Assembly: GCA_965214435.1 (NCBI GenBank)
Contig: OZ243960.1
Coordinates: 124,001-188,000, forward strand
Length of the DNA stretch: 64,000 bases
Source of the DNA: Rubrobacter_A sp965214435
GTDB lineage: Bacteria > Actinomycetota > Rubrobacteria > Rubrobacterales > Rubrobacteraceae
Direction: 5' to 3'
Positions 1 to 7,573 of the stretch are shown piece by piece. The notes below the pieces were generated by a model. The model did no database searches, had not been told where the DNA came from, and was given only the letters and a program-made list of their open reading frames with translations. Position numbers and translations under genes: made by a program. How positions within the stretch are numbered: position 1 is the first letter of the stretch; every line of letters begins with the position of its first letter.

Positions 1-149
1 ATGACGCTCTCGAAGAAGCTCTGGGTTAGCTGCGTGCTCCTTTCGCGGGCCTCCTCCGAACGCTCGCCGACCGTCCGGTAGGACTCCCGGATAGCTTCCG
101 CGAACTGCCGGGCAGCCTCATTCACCCGCTGGTTTTGTTGCTGATCTAT
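1..149 (-). CDS. Phasin-like PHA granule protein, cut by window edge
   Basis: The minus strand stays open from about 155 to the window edge and encodes a charged, Gln/Glu-rich helical protein. Its ESYRTV segment matches DSYQTV of the phasin at 299-631, so the two look like paralogues; phasins coat PHA granules. A strong AGGAAGGAG ribosome binding site lies at 164-156 on the minus strand, just after an in-frame TAG (167-165), but the next codons are ATC AAG ATA and the first ordinary start is GTG at 125. The start is therefore either a rare ATA (149) or ATC (155), or the weaker GTG, or the base is miscalled. The C-terminus is outside the window. Confidence 0.6.
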   Translation of the reverse strand, partial: MDQQQNQRVNEAARQFAEAIRESYRTVGERSEEARERSTQLTQSFFESV

Positions 150-220
150 CTTGATCTCCTTCCTCTATCCTTTACCTGAAGGAAGGATACCCCGATGGAG
201 CGGCAGTGTAACAGCAACGA

Positions 221-242
221 GGCCTGGCTTTATCGCCAGGCC
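221..242. terminator. Perfect hairpin between the two phasin genes
   Basis: GGCCTGGC and GCCAGGCC form an 8-bp perfect stem around a 6-nt loop. On the minus strand it follows the 299-631 phasin and precedes the partial phasin. A weaker CGGCGG/CCGCCG stem lies between it and the gene end. There is no long T tract, so it may be a leaky terminator or an mRNA processing or stability hairpin that sets the ratio of the two phasins. Confidence 0.5.
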
Positions 243-298
243 CCGCAGGTACCGCTTATTCTTTTCCGGCGGACGGACCGCCGATGCTACCGGTATCT

Positions 299-631
299 CT
301 ACCGGGCGACCTTCTTGGCAGCTTCCAGGCCCTCGCGGTAGTAGGAGTAGGGAGCATACAGGAGGTCCATGTAAGCGTCGACCGACTCTTCTACCAGCGT
401 CTGGAAAGCGTCCCGCTGCTGCTCGGCCCGCTCTACGAGCTGCTGGGTCATCTGCCGGTTGCTCTCAGCCTGCTGCCGGAGCTCGCGGATCGAACCCTGC
501 ACCATGTCCTGCGCAAAGCGGATGTTCCGCTCCTGGAGGTTGACCGTCTGATCCAGGACCGTCTGATACGAGTCCCGGGTCGTCGTCGCCATCTTCTCCG
601 CAGCCTTGTTGGCCTTGTCCATATTAGCCAT
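299..631 (-). CDS. phaP: Phasin-family protein
   Basis: 110 residues, predicted almost wholly helical, with amphipathic Gln/Glu/Arg-rich stretches and no membrane segment, as in phasins (usually 100-190 aa). Phasins bind the surface of polyhydroxyalkanoate granules and control their size. The start chosen is ATG 631, preceded by AAGGAAG at a good distance; an upstream in-frame ATG at 667 has no ribosome binding site. It lies 63 nt downstream of the PadR-type regulator and in the same direction, and a related phasin follows, so the three probably form one transcription unit. The assignment rests on composition and context rather than a sharp motif. Confidence 0.7.
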   Translation of the reverse strand: MANMDKANKAAEKMATTTRDSYQTVLDQTVNLQERNIRFAQDMVQGSIRELRQQAESNRQMTQQLVERAEQQRDAFQTLVEESVDAYMDLLYAPYSYYREGLEAAKKVAR

Positions 632-694
632 ATCTATCTTCCTTTCTCGCGGTCTCCCGCGAAACATCGTTCTTACCCTACTTATCCGCAGCTC

Positions 695-1090
695 TTACTC
701 CGCGTCGTCCTTTTCCTGCTTCCGCTGCGGCCGGCCCGTATACAGCCGGAAGAAAGAGTCCATCATCTGCTGGTACTGCTCCAGAGACTTGGCCCAGAAG
801 TCGAGGTACGACAACCCCGTATCCGTGATGGAGTACATCCGGCGCGCCGGACCACCCTTGGAAGTCTCCCAGGTTGACTCGACAACCCCGTCTTTTTCCA
901 TCTGCCGCAGCGTCCGGTACAGCGTCCCCGGGTTCATCGCTCCAAACCCGAAAGCTGCCGCCCGCTCCATAAGCTCATACCCGTAGGAGTTCCAGTCCCG
1001 CAACGACAACAATATTACCGGTACCAGCCAGTTCCTTGGTCGGGCTTCCGGCCCCCGCTGGCGCTCCGGTTTCTGTCCCTTGTCTTCCAT
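695..1090 (-). CDS. phaQ: PadR-family PHA-responsive repressor (PhaQ-like)
   Basis: A PadR winged-helix regulator of about 131 residues. The family signature is clear: LVPVILLSL opening helix, SYGYELMERA, then GTLYRTLRQMEKDG for the recognition helix and wing, and GPARRMYSITDTG at the end of the DNA-binding domain. A C-terminal helix mediates dimerisation in the family. PhaQ of Bacillus megaterium is a PadR protein that represses phasin genes until PHA is present; adjacency to phasins and divergence from phaB support the same role here. Start ATG 1090 has a GGAAGAGAG site upstream; ATG 1105 is in frame but has no good site. A candidate self-operator is at 1109-1125. Confidence 0.8.
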   Translation of the reverse strand: MEDKGQKPERQRGPEARPRNWLVPVILLSLRDWNSYGYELMERAAAFGFGAMNPGTLYRTLRQMEKDGVVESTWETSKGGPARRMYSITDTGLSYLDFWAKSLEQYQQMMDSFFRLYTGRPQRKQEKDDAE

Positions 1091-1108
1091 GTCTCTCTCT
1101 TCCATATA

Positions 1109-1125
1109 TATGCAGTTTACACATA
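1109..1125. promoter_or_regulatory. Candidate PadR/PhaQ operator upstream of phaQ
   Basis: TATG-N9-CATA dyad just upstream of the chosen phaQ start, in an AT-rich stretch. PadR regulators commonly bind ATGT/ACAT-type dyads with about 8-10 bp between half-sites. A sequence with similar half-sites and a similar AGTT core lies at 2261-2280, so both may bind the same protein. Not tested. Confidence 0.35.
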
Positions 1126-1349
1126 GGTGCTTGTACTGTCAAGCCCAACCGAAAGTTTTTGGTCGGTGATGTTTTTTCGATCTCCGGCGCTACTTGCACC
1201 ATTTTACCCATTATCCGGGATCGTTGAACCTTCGATAGGATATTTTCGCTCCGTCTATATGTGCGTGGCGTACGTAGTTTGCAAGATTTTTTACCTGTAG
1301 CTAAACTGCGGGTGGAAGGGTTCATTGATTTTCCGAAAGGGAGGAAGCT

Positions 1350-2096
1350 GTGAGTAGCTTAGAAGGAGCGGTGGCGGTCGTCACGGGGGCTGGCCGGGGT
1401 CTCGGACGGGCGATAGCCGAGGAGCTCGGGCTCGGGGGAGCCAAGGTGGTCGTTAACTACGCTAACAGCGAGGGACCGGCGCAGGAGTTAGTAGACAAGC
1501 TGTCGGGTAATGGCACCGAGCAGGCGGTTGCGATACAGGCGGACGTCTCGGACGCGGAGCAGGCAGCGAACCTCATAGAGCAGACGGTAGAGAAGTTCGG
1601 CCGGATCGACATCCTGATAAACAACGCCGGTATAACCCGGGACAAGACGATGAAGAAGCTCTCCACTGAGGACTGGGACACGGTCGTCACGACCAACCTC
1701 AACAGTTGCTTCTACACGGCGAAGGCGGCTCTGCCCCACTTTACCGAGCAGGAGTCCGGCAAGATCATCAACATAAGCTCGTTTGTCGGCCAGGCGGGTA
1801 ACTTCGGCCAGACCAACTACGCGGCGGCCAAAGCCGGCATTATCGGCTTTACCAAGGCCGCGGCCAAAGAGCTCGCCCGCTCCGGCATCACGGTCAACGC
1901 CGTCTGCCCCGGTTTCATGCAGACCGACATGTTCAGCGACGTCTCCGAGGAGATACAGGACAAGATCCGCAAGACCATCCCCCTCGGTACCATCGGAGAC
2001 CCCGCCGAAGTCGCCAAAGCCGTCCGCTACCTGGTCGTCGACGGCGACTACATCACCGGCCAGACCATAAATATCAACGGCGGCAACTACATGTAA
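1350..2096 (+). CDS. phaB: Acetoacetyl-CoA reductase / 3-oxoacyl reductase (SDR)
   Basis: A complete 248-residue classical short-chain dehydrogenase. It has the TGAGRGLG cofactor loop near residue 12, NNAG at about 91, catalytic Ser143 or Ser144 (ISS), and the YAAAK pair Tyr157/Lys161. PhaB reduces acetoacetyl-CoA to (R)-3-hydroxybutyryl-CoA with NADPH for PHA synthesis. The position divergent from phaQ and the phasins, and the QAGNFGQTNYAAAKAG segment seen in PhaB proteins, favour PhaB over the fatty-acid enzyme FabG, though the two cannot be separated with certainty from sequence. GTG start with AGGGAGGAAG upstream. A strong terminator follows at 2123. Confidence 0.82.
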   Translation: MSSLEGAVAVVTGAGRGLGRAIAEELGLGGAKVVVNYANSEGPAQELVDKLSGNGTEQAVAIQADVSDAEQAANLIEQTVEKFGRIDILINNAGITRDKTMKKLSTEDWDTVVTTNLNSCFYTAKAALPHFTEQESGKIINISSFVGQAGNFGQTNYAAAKAGIIGFTKAAAKELARSGITVNAVCPGFMQTDMFSDVSEEIQDKIRKTIPLGTIGDPAEVAKAVRYLVVDGDYITGQTININGGNYM

Positions 2097-2122
2097 ACCA
2101 GCCAACACGCGCTGTATACAGA

Positions 2123-2163
2123 GCCCTCTCCCCGGTTACTTCGGGGGAGGGCCTGTCTTTTCT
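2123..2163 (+). terminator. Rho-independent terminator after phaB
   Basis: The stem GCCCTCTCCCCG with CGGGGGAGGGC and a short loop is followed by CTGTCTTTTCTC. This is a classic GC stem plus T-rich tail, 26 nt after the phaB stop. Confidence 0.85.
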
Positions 2164-2260
2164 CAAACGGCCACCGCAAAACGCAACCGGCCCGAGGGCC
2201 TAAAATAAACCTCTAACAAACCCAAAACTTCGCCGCGCAGGATCTCCATCCGCCACCTCT

Positions 2261-2280
2261 ATGTGCGAGTTAGCACACAT
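2261..2280. promoter_or_regulatory. Second candidate PhaQ-type operator
   Basis: ATGTG-N10-CACAT dyad with an AGTTAGCACACAT core resembling the AGTTTACACAT of the site upstream of phaQ. It lies 109 nt before the next reductase gene, separated from it by the GTATAC dyads. Confidence 0.35.
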
Positions 2281-2310
2281 GTGGGTTTAGAATTTATCTA
2301 CAATGTTCAT

Positions 2311-2349
2311 GTATACTACCAAGTCGTATACAATAACAAGCATTGTATA
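2311..2349. promoter_or_regulatory. Three GTATAC-type half-sites upstream of the second reductase
   Basis: GTATAC at 2311 and again at 2326 are 9 bp apart. The second overlaps TATACAA (2327-2333), which forms a perfect 7-bp dyad with TTGTATA (2343-2349), again with a 9-bp spacer. This AT-rich array 40 nt before the ATG looks like a regulator-binding promoter region. Confidence 0.4.
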
Positions 2350-2388
2350 TAACTATATGGAGACGGGATCGTAACGAAAGGTGGTCTC

Positions 2389-3159
2389 ATGGGCAGATTG
2401 AGCGGACGAACGGCGATAATAACCGGGGCTGGCCGGGGTATCGGAGCGGCCGAGGCGATCCGGATGGCGCAGGATGGCGCGAACATCGCGGTTCTGGACC
2501 TTTCGGCGGAGGCCGGGCAGGACACGGTCAGAGCGGTCGAGGAGGCCGGGTCGGAGGCTATCGCGGTAGCTTGCGACGTATCGAGCTCCAAGCAGGTCGG
2601 GGCGGCTTTTCAGGAAGTGGCGAACCGCTTCGGGCGCATCGACATCCTGGTCAACAACGCGGGGCTCTTGCGGGATAATCTGTCGTTCAAGATGAGCGAG
2701 GACGACTGGGACAAGGTATTGGACGTGCACCTCAAGGGTAGTTTCCTGTGTTCGCAGGCGGCCCAGAAGTACATGGTCGAGCAGGAGTACGGCAGGATCG
2801 TGATGACGTCTTCGATCGTGGCGCTCGGAAACAAGGGGCAGTCGAACTACTCGGCCGCCAAGGGCGCTCTACAGTCGCTGGCCCGGACGTTGGCTCTGGA
2901 GCTCGGGCGCTTTAACGTCACCGTCAACGCCGTGGCTCCCGGCTGGATCGAGACCGAGATGACCCGGGAGGCCGCCGAGCGGGTCGGTATAACGATGGAG
3001 GACATGAAGGAGCAGTTCGCCAAGAACATCCCGCTGCGCCGCTTCGGCAAGCCGGAGGATATCGCCAACGTCGTGGCGTTTCTGGTCTCCGATGATGCCG
3101 CGTATATCAGCGGCGAGACGATCTACGTCGCCGGCGGGCCGTCCAGCTCGGTGATCTAG
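2389..3159 (+). CDS. SDR-family 3-oxoacyl-CoA/ACP reductase-like protein
   Basis: 256-residue classical short-chain dehydrogenase with TGAGRGIG near residue 13, NNAG near 91, the SS pair of the active site, and the YSAAK catalytic motif. A long loop before the last strand (RVGITMEDMKEQFAKNIPLRR) is typical of FabG-like enzymes acting on acyl thioesters. It sits 290 nt after phaB with its own promoter region and terminator, so it is a separate unit. It probably reduces a 3-oxoacyl-CoA or acts as a hydroxyacyl dehydrogenase; the substrate cannot be set from sequence. The ATG start has an AAAGGTGG site upstream. Confidence 0.75.
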   Translation: MGRLSGRTAIITGAGRGIGAAEAIRMAQDGANIAVLDLSAEAGQDTVRAVEEAGSEAIAVACDVSSSKQVGAAFQEVANRFGRIDILVNNAGLLRDNLSFKMSEDDWDKVLDVHLKGSFLCSQAAQKYMVEQEYGRIVMTSSIVALGNKGQSNYSAAKGALQSLARTLALELGRFNVTVNAVAPGWIETEMTREAAERVGITMEDMKEQFAKNIPLRRFGKPEDIANVVAFLVSDDAAYISGETIYVAGGPSSSVI

Positions 3160-3188
3160 GCCAACTTTTACCGCAATAACTTTTGTTC

Positions 3189-3217
3189 GGGGCGGAGGGT
3201 ATGTCCTCCGCCCCTTT
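3189..3217 (+). terminator. Terminator after the second reductase
   Basis: A 10-bp perfect stem (GGGGCGGAGG/CCTCCGCCCC) with a 6-nt loop is followed by TTTCGT. It lies between the reductase and the convergent HAD gene and may serve both strands. Confidence 0.75.
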
Positions 3218-3225
3218 CGTATGGC

Positions 3226-3843
3226 TTATGGAAGACCTTTGTCGTGGAAGTCTTTCCGGAGCTTTGCGGCATCCTGGAAGATTATGCCGGTAAAGCCGGC
3301 CTTCTCGGCGGCCGTGACGTTTTCGGGCAGGTCGTCTATAAAGAGCGAGGCGGCGGGATCGAGGCCGGTACGCTGTATCAGGAGGTCGTAGATCCCGGCT
3401 TCCGGCTTTATCATCTTCTCTTCCCCGGAGACTATTATGTCCTCGAAGCACTCCAGGAACTCGTACCGGGACCGGGCGACGGGGAAAGCTTCCGCCGAGA
3501 AGTTGGTCAGGGCGTACAGAAGATAGTCCCGGTCTTTAAGCTCCCGGAGTATTTCCACGGTTCCTTGTATGGGGCCGCCAAGCATCTCCGGCCACCGGAC
3601 GCGGTAGGCCTCTATCTCCACGGTGTATCTCGGGTAGCGGGCTTTTAGGAAGGCGGTCGCTCTGGCGAAAGTCCGTCCCCGGTCGAGCTCGCGGTTCCAC
3701 TCCGGAGTGCAGATTTCTGTCAGGAAGTAGTCCATCTCTTTTTCGGTGGAGAAGATCCTGCGGTACAGATAGCGGGGGTCCCAGTCGATCAAGACCCCAC
3801 CGAGGTCGAATACCATGCTCTTTATTTCCCTATAGTCACTCAC
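3226..3843 (-). CDS. HAD-superfamily hydrolase, subfamily IA
   Basis: About 205 residues with all four HAD motifs: the FDLGGVLID nucleophile loop near residue 12, the TNFS threonine/serine motif near 116, the KP lysine near 150, and FIDDLPEN near 172. The helical cap between motifs I and II is the IA type found in haloacid dehalogenases and sugar or nucleotide phosphatases. The likely role is phosphatase action on a small metabolite. The GTG start at 3843 lacks a good ribosome site; ATG at 3816 is an alternative that would trim nine residues. It faces the upstream reductase and is not clearly part of an operon. Confidence 0.8.
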   Translation of the reverse strand: MSDYREIKSMVFDLGGVLIDWDPRYLYRRIFSTEKEMDYFLTEICTPEWNRELDRGRTFARATAFLKARYPRYTVEIEAYRVRWPEMLGGPIQGTVEILRELKDRDYLLYALTNFSAEAFPVARSRYEFLECFEDIIVSGEEKMIKPEAGIYDLLIQRTGLDPAASLFIDDLPENVTAAEKAGFTGIIFQDAAKLRKDFHDKGLP

Positions 3844-4057
3844 GGTCTGAATAGTAGAGCGAATACCGCTCGACTGCAGGCATAGCGGTTACTCTCGCCG
3901 GCCAGGTTGGGAAGTGTAGTACGGTTTTATCCGCCCTCGATCGACCGTAGTACGAATAAGGCTTTATCCAGTCGCCGCTCTTCTCCCGGGAAACCGCGCA
4001 CGGGGATTGACGTGCTTCTATCGGTCAGTGGCAGTGCCTGTGAGGTGGCTCCAGGGG

Positions 4058-5557
4058 CTATGGCTGCCGGCCGGCTAGCTCTGAGAGGCGGCGCATAACA
4101 TCACTGGTTGCCGGGTACAGGGATCTGTAGGTCTCGAAATACTCGTCGTACAGCCTGACGTTATCTTCCTCCGGCTCGACCACTTCTTCGCGGAGCCTTA
4201 CCCGGGCGGTCGCTTCTTCCACGTCCTTGTAGACGTTAGACGCCACCCCGGCGAGGAGCGCCGCCCCGTATGCCGGCCCTTCGTCCGTGGTGGTGCGGTG
4301 GACCGGCATACCGTAGACGTCCGCCTGTAGCCTGCGCCACAGTTCACCGCGAGCCCCGCCACCAATAATCCGCACCTGTCCGATCGGCAGATTCAGCTCC
4401 CGCATTATTTCTAGGGAGTCTCTGAGGCTGAAGACTACTCCTTCCATTAAAGCTCGGGTCAGGTGCCGCTTGTCGTGACGGGTGGTAAGACCGAAGAACG
4501 TACCGCGGGCGGCGGGGTCCAGGTGCGGCGTCCGCTCCCCGCTGAGGTACGGCAGGAAAAGCAGTCCCTCGGCGCCGGGAGGAGCTTCGGAGGCAAGCCT
4601 GGAAAGCTCATCGTAATTGAACCTGCCGTCCAGGGTGTCGTGCCACCAGGAGAGCGAGCCGCCCGCGGAGAGGGTCACGCCCATGAGGTGAAACTTGCCG
4701 GGTACGGCGTGACAGAAGGCGTGCAGGCGTCCGGAAGGATCCGGGGTAAACTCCTCGGCGTGGGCAAAGAGCACCCCGCTGGTCCCGACTGAGGAGCTAA
4801 CAAAACCTTCCTCCACGACGCCGACCCCCACGGCGGCCGCCGCGTTATCTCCCCCGCCGGCCGCGACGGGGGTACCGGATTTGAGTCCGAGTTCTTCGGC
4901 GGCCTCCCGGCGCAGGTTGCCGGTGCTCTCCGGGCCTTCGTGGACCCGGGGCATCCACTCTTCAGGGACTTCCAGGGCGTCGAGGATCTCCCCGGACCAC
5001 CGCCTCCGCTCCACGTCCAGAAAAAGGGTGCCGGAGGCGTCGGAGGCATCCGTAGCATACTCGCCCGTGAGCCGGAGGCGGACGTAGTCTTTGGGTAACA
5101 GGACGTGGGAGACCTTCTCGTAGTTTTCGGGCTCCTCGTCTCTCAGCCAGAGGACTTTGGGGGCTTGGAAGCCGGTCACGGCGGGGTTGCCGGAGAGCTC
5201 TATCAGCCGCCGCTCTCCGACGGAATCGGTGATCTTCTCGCATTGCTTCTCGGTGCGCTGGTCGTTCCACAAGAGGGCGGGCCGTATCACCTCATCCCCC
5301 GCGTCGAGAAAGACGGCCCCGTGCATCTGGCCGGTCAACCCGAGCCCGACAACCTCACCGTCAACCTGGCTGGAGATGGAACGCAGAACCTCTCTGGTAG
5401 CCTGCCACCAGTCTTCGGGGTCCTGCTCGGCCCACCCCGGACGCGGGGTGTGCAGTGGGTATTCCGAGGAAGCTTCCGCGACGACCTCCCCGGACTCGTC
5501 AACAGCCAGCCCCCGGGTGCCGGTCGTGCCTACGTCTAGTCCTACGAGTATGCTCAT
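4058..5557 (-). CDS. xylB: Xylulokinase (FGGY carbohydrate kinase)
   Basis: 499 residues, normal length for XylB. The N-terminal GLDVGTTGTRG phosphate-binding loop, the GLTGQMHGAVFLD segment that is specific for xylulokinases, LLWNDQRT, and the C-terminal IIGGGARGELWRRL adenosine-binding motif are all present. It phosphorylates D-xylulose to xylulose 5-phosphate for the pentose phosphate pathway. The start is ATG 5557 because GGAGGG lies just upstream and the conserved strand begins there; 29 further upstream codons are open but not conserved in character. No xylose isomerase or transporter is nearby, so it stands alone. Confidence 0.88.
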   Translation of the reverse strand: MSILVGLDVGTTGTRGLAVDESGEVVAEASSEYPLHTPRPGWAEQDPEDWWQATREVLRSISSQVDGEVVGLGLTGQMHGAVFLDAGDEVIRPALLWNDQRTEKQCEKITDSVGERRLIELSGNPAVTGFQAPKVLWLRDEEPENYEKVSHVLLPKDYVRLRLTGEYATDASDASGTLFLDVERRRWSGEILDALEVPEEWMPRVHEGPESTGNLRREAAEELGLKSGTPVAAGGGDNAAAAVGVGVVEEGFVSSSVGTSGVLFAHAEEFTPDPSGRLHAFCHAVPGKFHLMGVTLSAGGSLSWWHDTLDGRFNYDELSRLASEAPPGAEGLLFLPYLSGERTPHLDPAARGTFFGLTTRHDKRHLTRALMEGVVFSLRDSLEIMRELNLPIGQVRIIGGGARGELWRRLQADVYGMPVHRTTTDEGPAYGAALLAGVASNVYKDVEEATARVRLREEVVEPEEDNVRLYDEYFETYRSLYPATSDVMRRLSELAGRQP

Positions 5558-5661
5558 GCCACGCCCTCCGATCCTGCCGCCGCGTTGTCCCCACCTCACG
5601 TCCATTATGCAGCCAAAAGACCCGGCGGACCACCTCGCGTCCACCCGGCTCGCCCGGTAAG

Positions 5662-6459
5662 TTACTCCGAGGTCAACCGGTCGAGATATACCAGCAGTTG
5701 GCGGACCAGGTGGGGGGCTTCGACTTGCGGGCTGTGGCCCACTTCGCCAAGGTTTATGTACCGTCCGGCGGGAAAGGCGCGGGCCGTGGCGCGGGCGGAG
5801 GACGGCGGGGCTAGAGTGTCACGGTTCCCGGAGGTCGCGACCACGGGTCCCGGGTAGCGGCGAGCGGCGGCGGATACGTTCCAGTTCGCCAGCGCCCGGG
5901 CATTGCCGGAGTAGCCGGCAGGATGCATCATCCGGGCTTCATCGACCAGCTCGTCGAGGTAGTCGGGGACCCGGGTGCGGGTGGAGCGGCGCAAGACCCG
6001 GCGCAGCGCCCGCCGGTCGCGGCGGTAGCTTTCGAGGACCGGGTACAGGTATTCGGGCGTGCGGAGGCCACTGGGCGGGGCGGTGTTCAGGAGGAGCATG
6101 CCGGGAAATCGCTCCGGGTCCGAGAGGGCGAGCTCCATCGCCACGGCCCCGCCGAAGGAGTGGCCCACGACCAGCGCGTCCCCGACGCCGAGACGGTCGA
6201 GGAAAGTCCGCAGGCTCCTGGCGTAAAAGCGGACCGAGGGATAGAAATTACCGTTTACGATGCTGCTGCCGAAACCGGGCATGTCCGGGGCTACAAACCG
6301 GAGGCCCGGCAGCGGGTCGGTCAGCAGTTCCCGCCACCAGGACTTGCCCGAGTAGTTGCCGTGAATCAACAGCACGGTGCGGTCCGCCGGGTCGGCGTTG
6401 CCGGCGGCGGTATCGAAATAGCTGAGGTTTACGCTCCCCTGCGGAGCGTCGGGAAGGAT
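5662..6459 (-). CDS. Alpha/beta-hydrolase without a canonical start codon
   Basis: An alpha/beta-hydrolase fold with LLIHGNYSG (oxyanion loop), GHSFGGA nucleophile elbow with the catalytic Ser, and GHSPQVEAP carrying the catalytic His near the C-terminus. The first ordinary start, GTG 6375, would remove the first beta-strand (VNLSYFD). The frame is open upstream to a TAA at about 6479 with no ATG, GTG or TTG. The likely start region is ATC at 6459, preceded by GAAGAGG and 11 nt after the stop of the oxidoreductase gene. Either a rare ATC start, coupled translation, or a base error explains this. The substrate is unknown. Confidence 0.65.
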   Translation of the reverse strand: MLPDAPQGSVNLSYFDTAAGNADPADRTVLLIHGNYSGKSWWRELLTDPLPGLRFVAPDMPGFGSSIVNGNFYPSVRFYARSLRTFLDRLGVGDALVVGHSFGGAVAMELALSDPERFPGMLLLNTAPPSGLRTPEYLYPVLESYRRDRRALRRVLRRSTRTRVPDYLDELVDEARMMHPAGYSGNARALANWNVSAAARRYPGPVVATSGNRDTLAPPSSARATARAFPAGRYINLGEVGHSPQVEAPHLVRQLLVYLDRLTSE

Positions 6460-6470
6460 GGCCGCCTCTT

Positions 6471-7457
6471 CTACGGGTTAAGGACTATCTTGCCGGTCGT
6501 GCGGCGACCTTCGAGGTCCGCGTGGGCTTCGGCCGCGTCCTGTAGCGGGTAGCGGGCGCCGACCGTGATCTTGAGTTCCCCGGACTGTATCCAGCCGAGC
6601 ATCTCCTGCAAGCTCGGCAGGTAGAGGTCGGGGCGGCCCATTACCTGCGGCAAGAAGAACCCGACGACGGAGTGGTTCTTGCGCATCAGGTCCACCGGAA
6701 CGATGGTCCCCCGCTCCCCGCTCGCCGCCCCGAACACGACCATCCGGCCCCAGGCCGCCAGACACCGGAGGTTGTTCTGCAAAAACTCCTCCCCGCCGAC
6801 CATCTCCAGGATAACGTCCGCTCCCTGTCCGCCGGTCGCTTCTTTGACCTTTTCCGGCCAGTCCTCCTCGGTGTAGTTTATGAGGACGTCGGCCCCGAGG
6901 GAGCGGGCAAGGTCCAGTTTCTTCTGCGTGCTGGCGGTGGCTATGACGGTACCGGCGTCCATGAGCTTCGCCATCTGGACGGCGAGGGTGCCCACACCGC
7001 CGGCCGCCGCGTGGACGACCACGGATTCGCCGGGCTGCATCGCGCCGGAGGTTTTGAGGATGTGATAGGCGGTCAGGCCCTGTAGCGGGATGGCGGCGGC
7101 GGTGTCGAAGTCGAGGCCTTCGGGAAGCGGGATCAGGGCTTCCGCCGGCGATACCGCGTACCCGGCGTAGCCGTCCGTCCCGAGCAGCGTCACCACCCGG
7201 TCGCCGACGCTTACACCGTCCACCCCGTCCCCGACCGCCGAGACGGTACCAGCGACCTCCGAACCGGGCGTAAAGGGTAGCTCCTGGCGCAGGACGTACT
7301 GGTTGCGGCGGCGCATGGTATCCGCGTAATTTACGCCCACGGAGCGGACCTCTATCTGGACCTGCCCCTCACCGGGCTCGGGACGCTCGACGTCGGTGTA
7401 AAGCAACACCTCCGGTTCGCCGAACTCCTCGACCCGGACCGCTTTCATCTGTGCCAT
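6471..7457 (-). CDS. NADPH:quinone oxidoreductase, zinc-less MDR family
   Basis: About 328 residues of the medium-chain dehydrogenase/reductase superfamily. It has the PGSEVAGTV segment, the quinone-reductase signature around VNYADTMRR, and the nucleotide loop VHAAAGGVGTLAVQMAK near residue 150. The zinc-binding residues of alcohol dehydrogenases are absent, as expected for QOR/crotonyl-type reductases. It probably reduces quinones or enones with NADPH. ATG 7457 is chosen because GGGAGGCTGC precedes it. The next gene on the strand, an alpha/beta-hydrolase, starts 11 nt after its stop, so the pair is likely co-translated. Confidence 0.83.
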   Translation of the reverse strand: MAQMKAVRVEEFGEPEVLLYTDVERPEPGEGQVQIEVRSVGVNYADTMRRRNQYVLRQELPFTPGSEVAGTVSAVGDGVDGVSVGDRVVTLLGTDGYAGYAVSPAEALIPLPEGLDFDTAAAIPLQGLTAYHILKTSGAMQPGESVVVHAAAGGVGTLAVQMAKLMDAGTVIATASTQKKLDLARSLGADVLINYTEEDWPEKVKEATGGQGADVILEMVGGEEFLQNNLRCLAAWGRMVVFGAASGERGTIVPVDLMRKNHSVVGFFLPQVMGRPDLYLPSLQEMLGWIQSGELKITVGARYPLQDAAEAHADLEGRRTTGKIVLNP

Positions 7458-7573
7458 GCAGCCTCCCGCTCTCAAGCCCGACGGTTACGTCCGACGTTAG
7501 TTCTACTAAGCTCCGCTAACGGTGAAACTATACTAGAAGCAGAATACTTCCGAGCCGCCGGACTATTCGTTCT

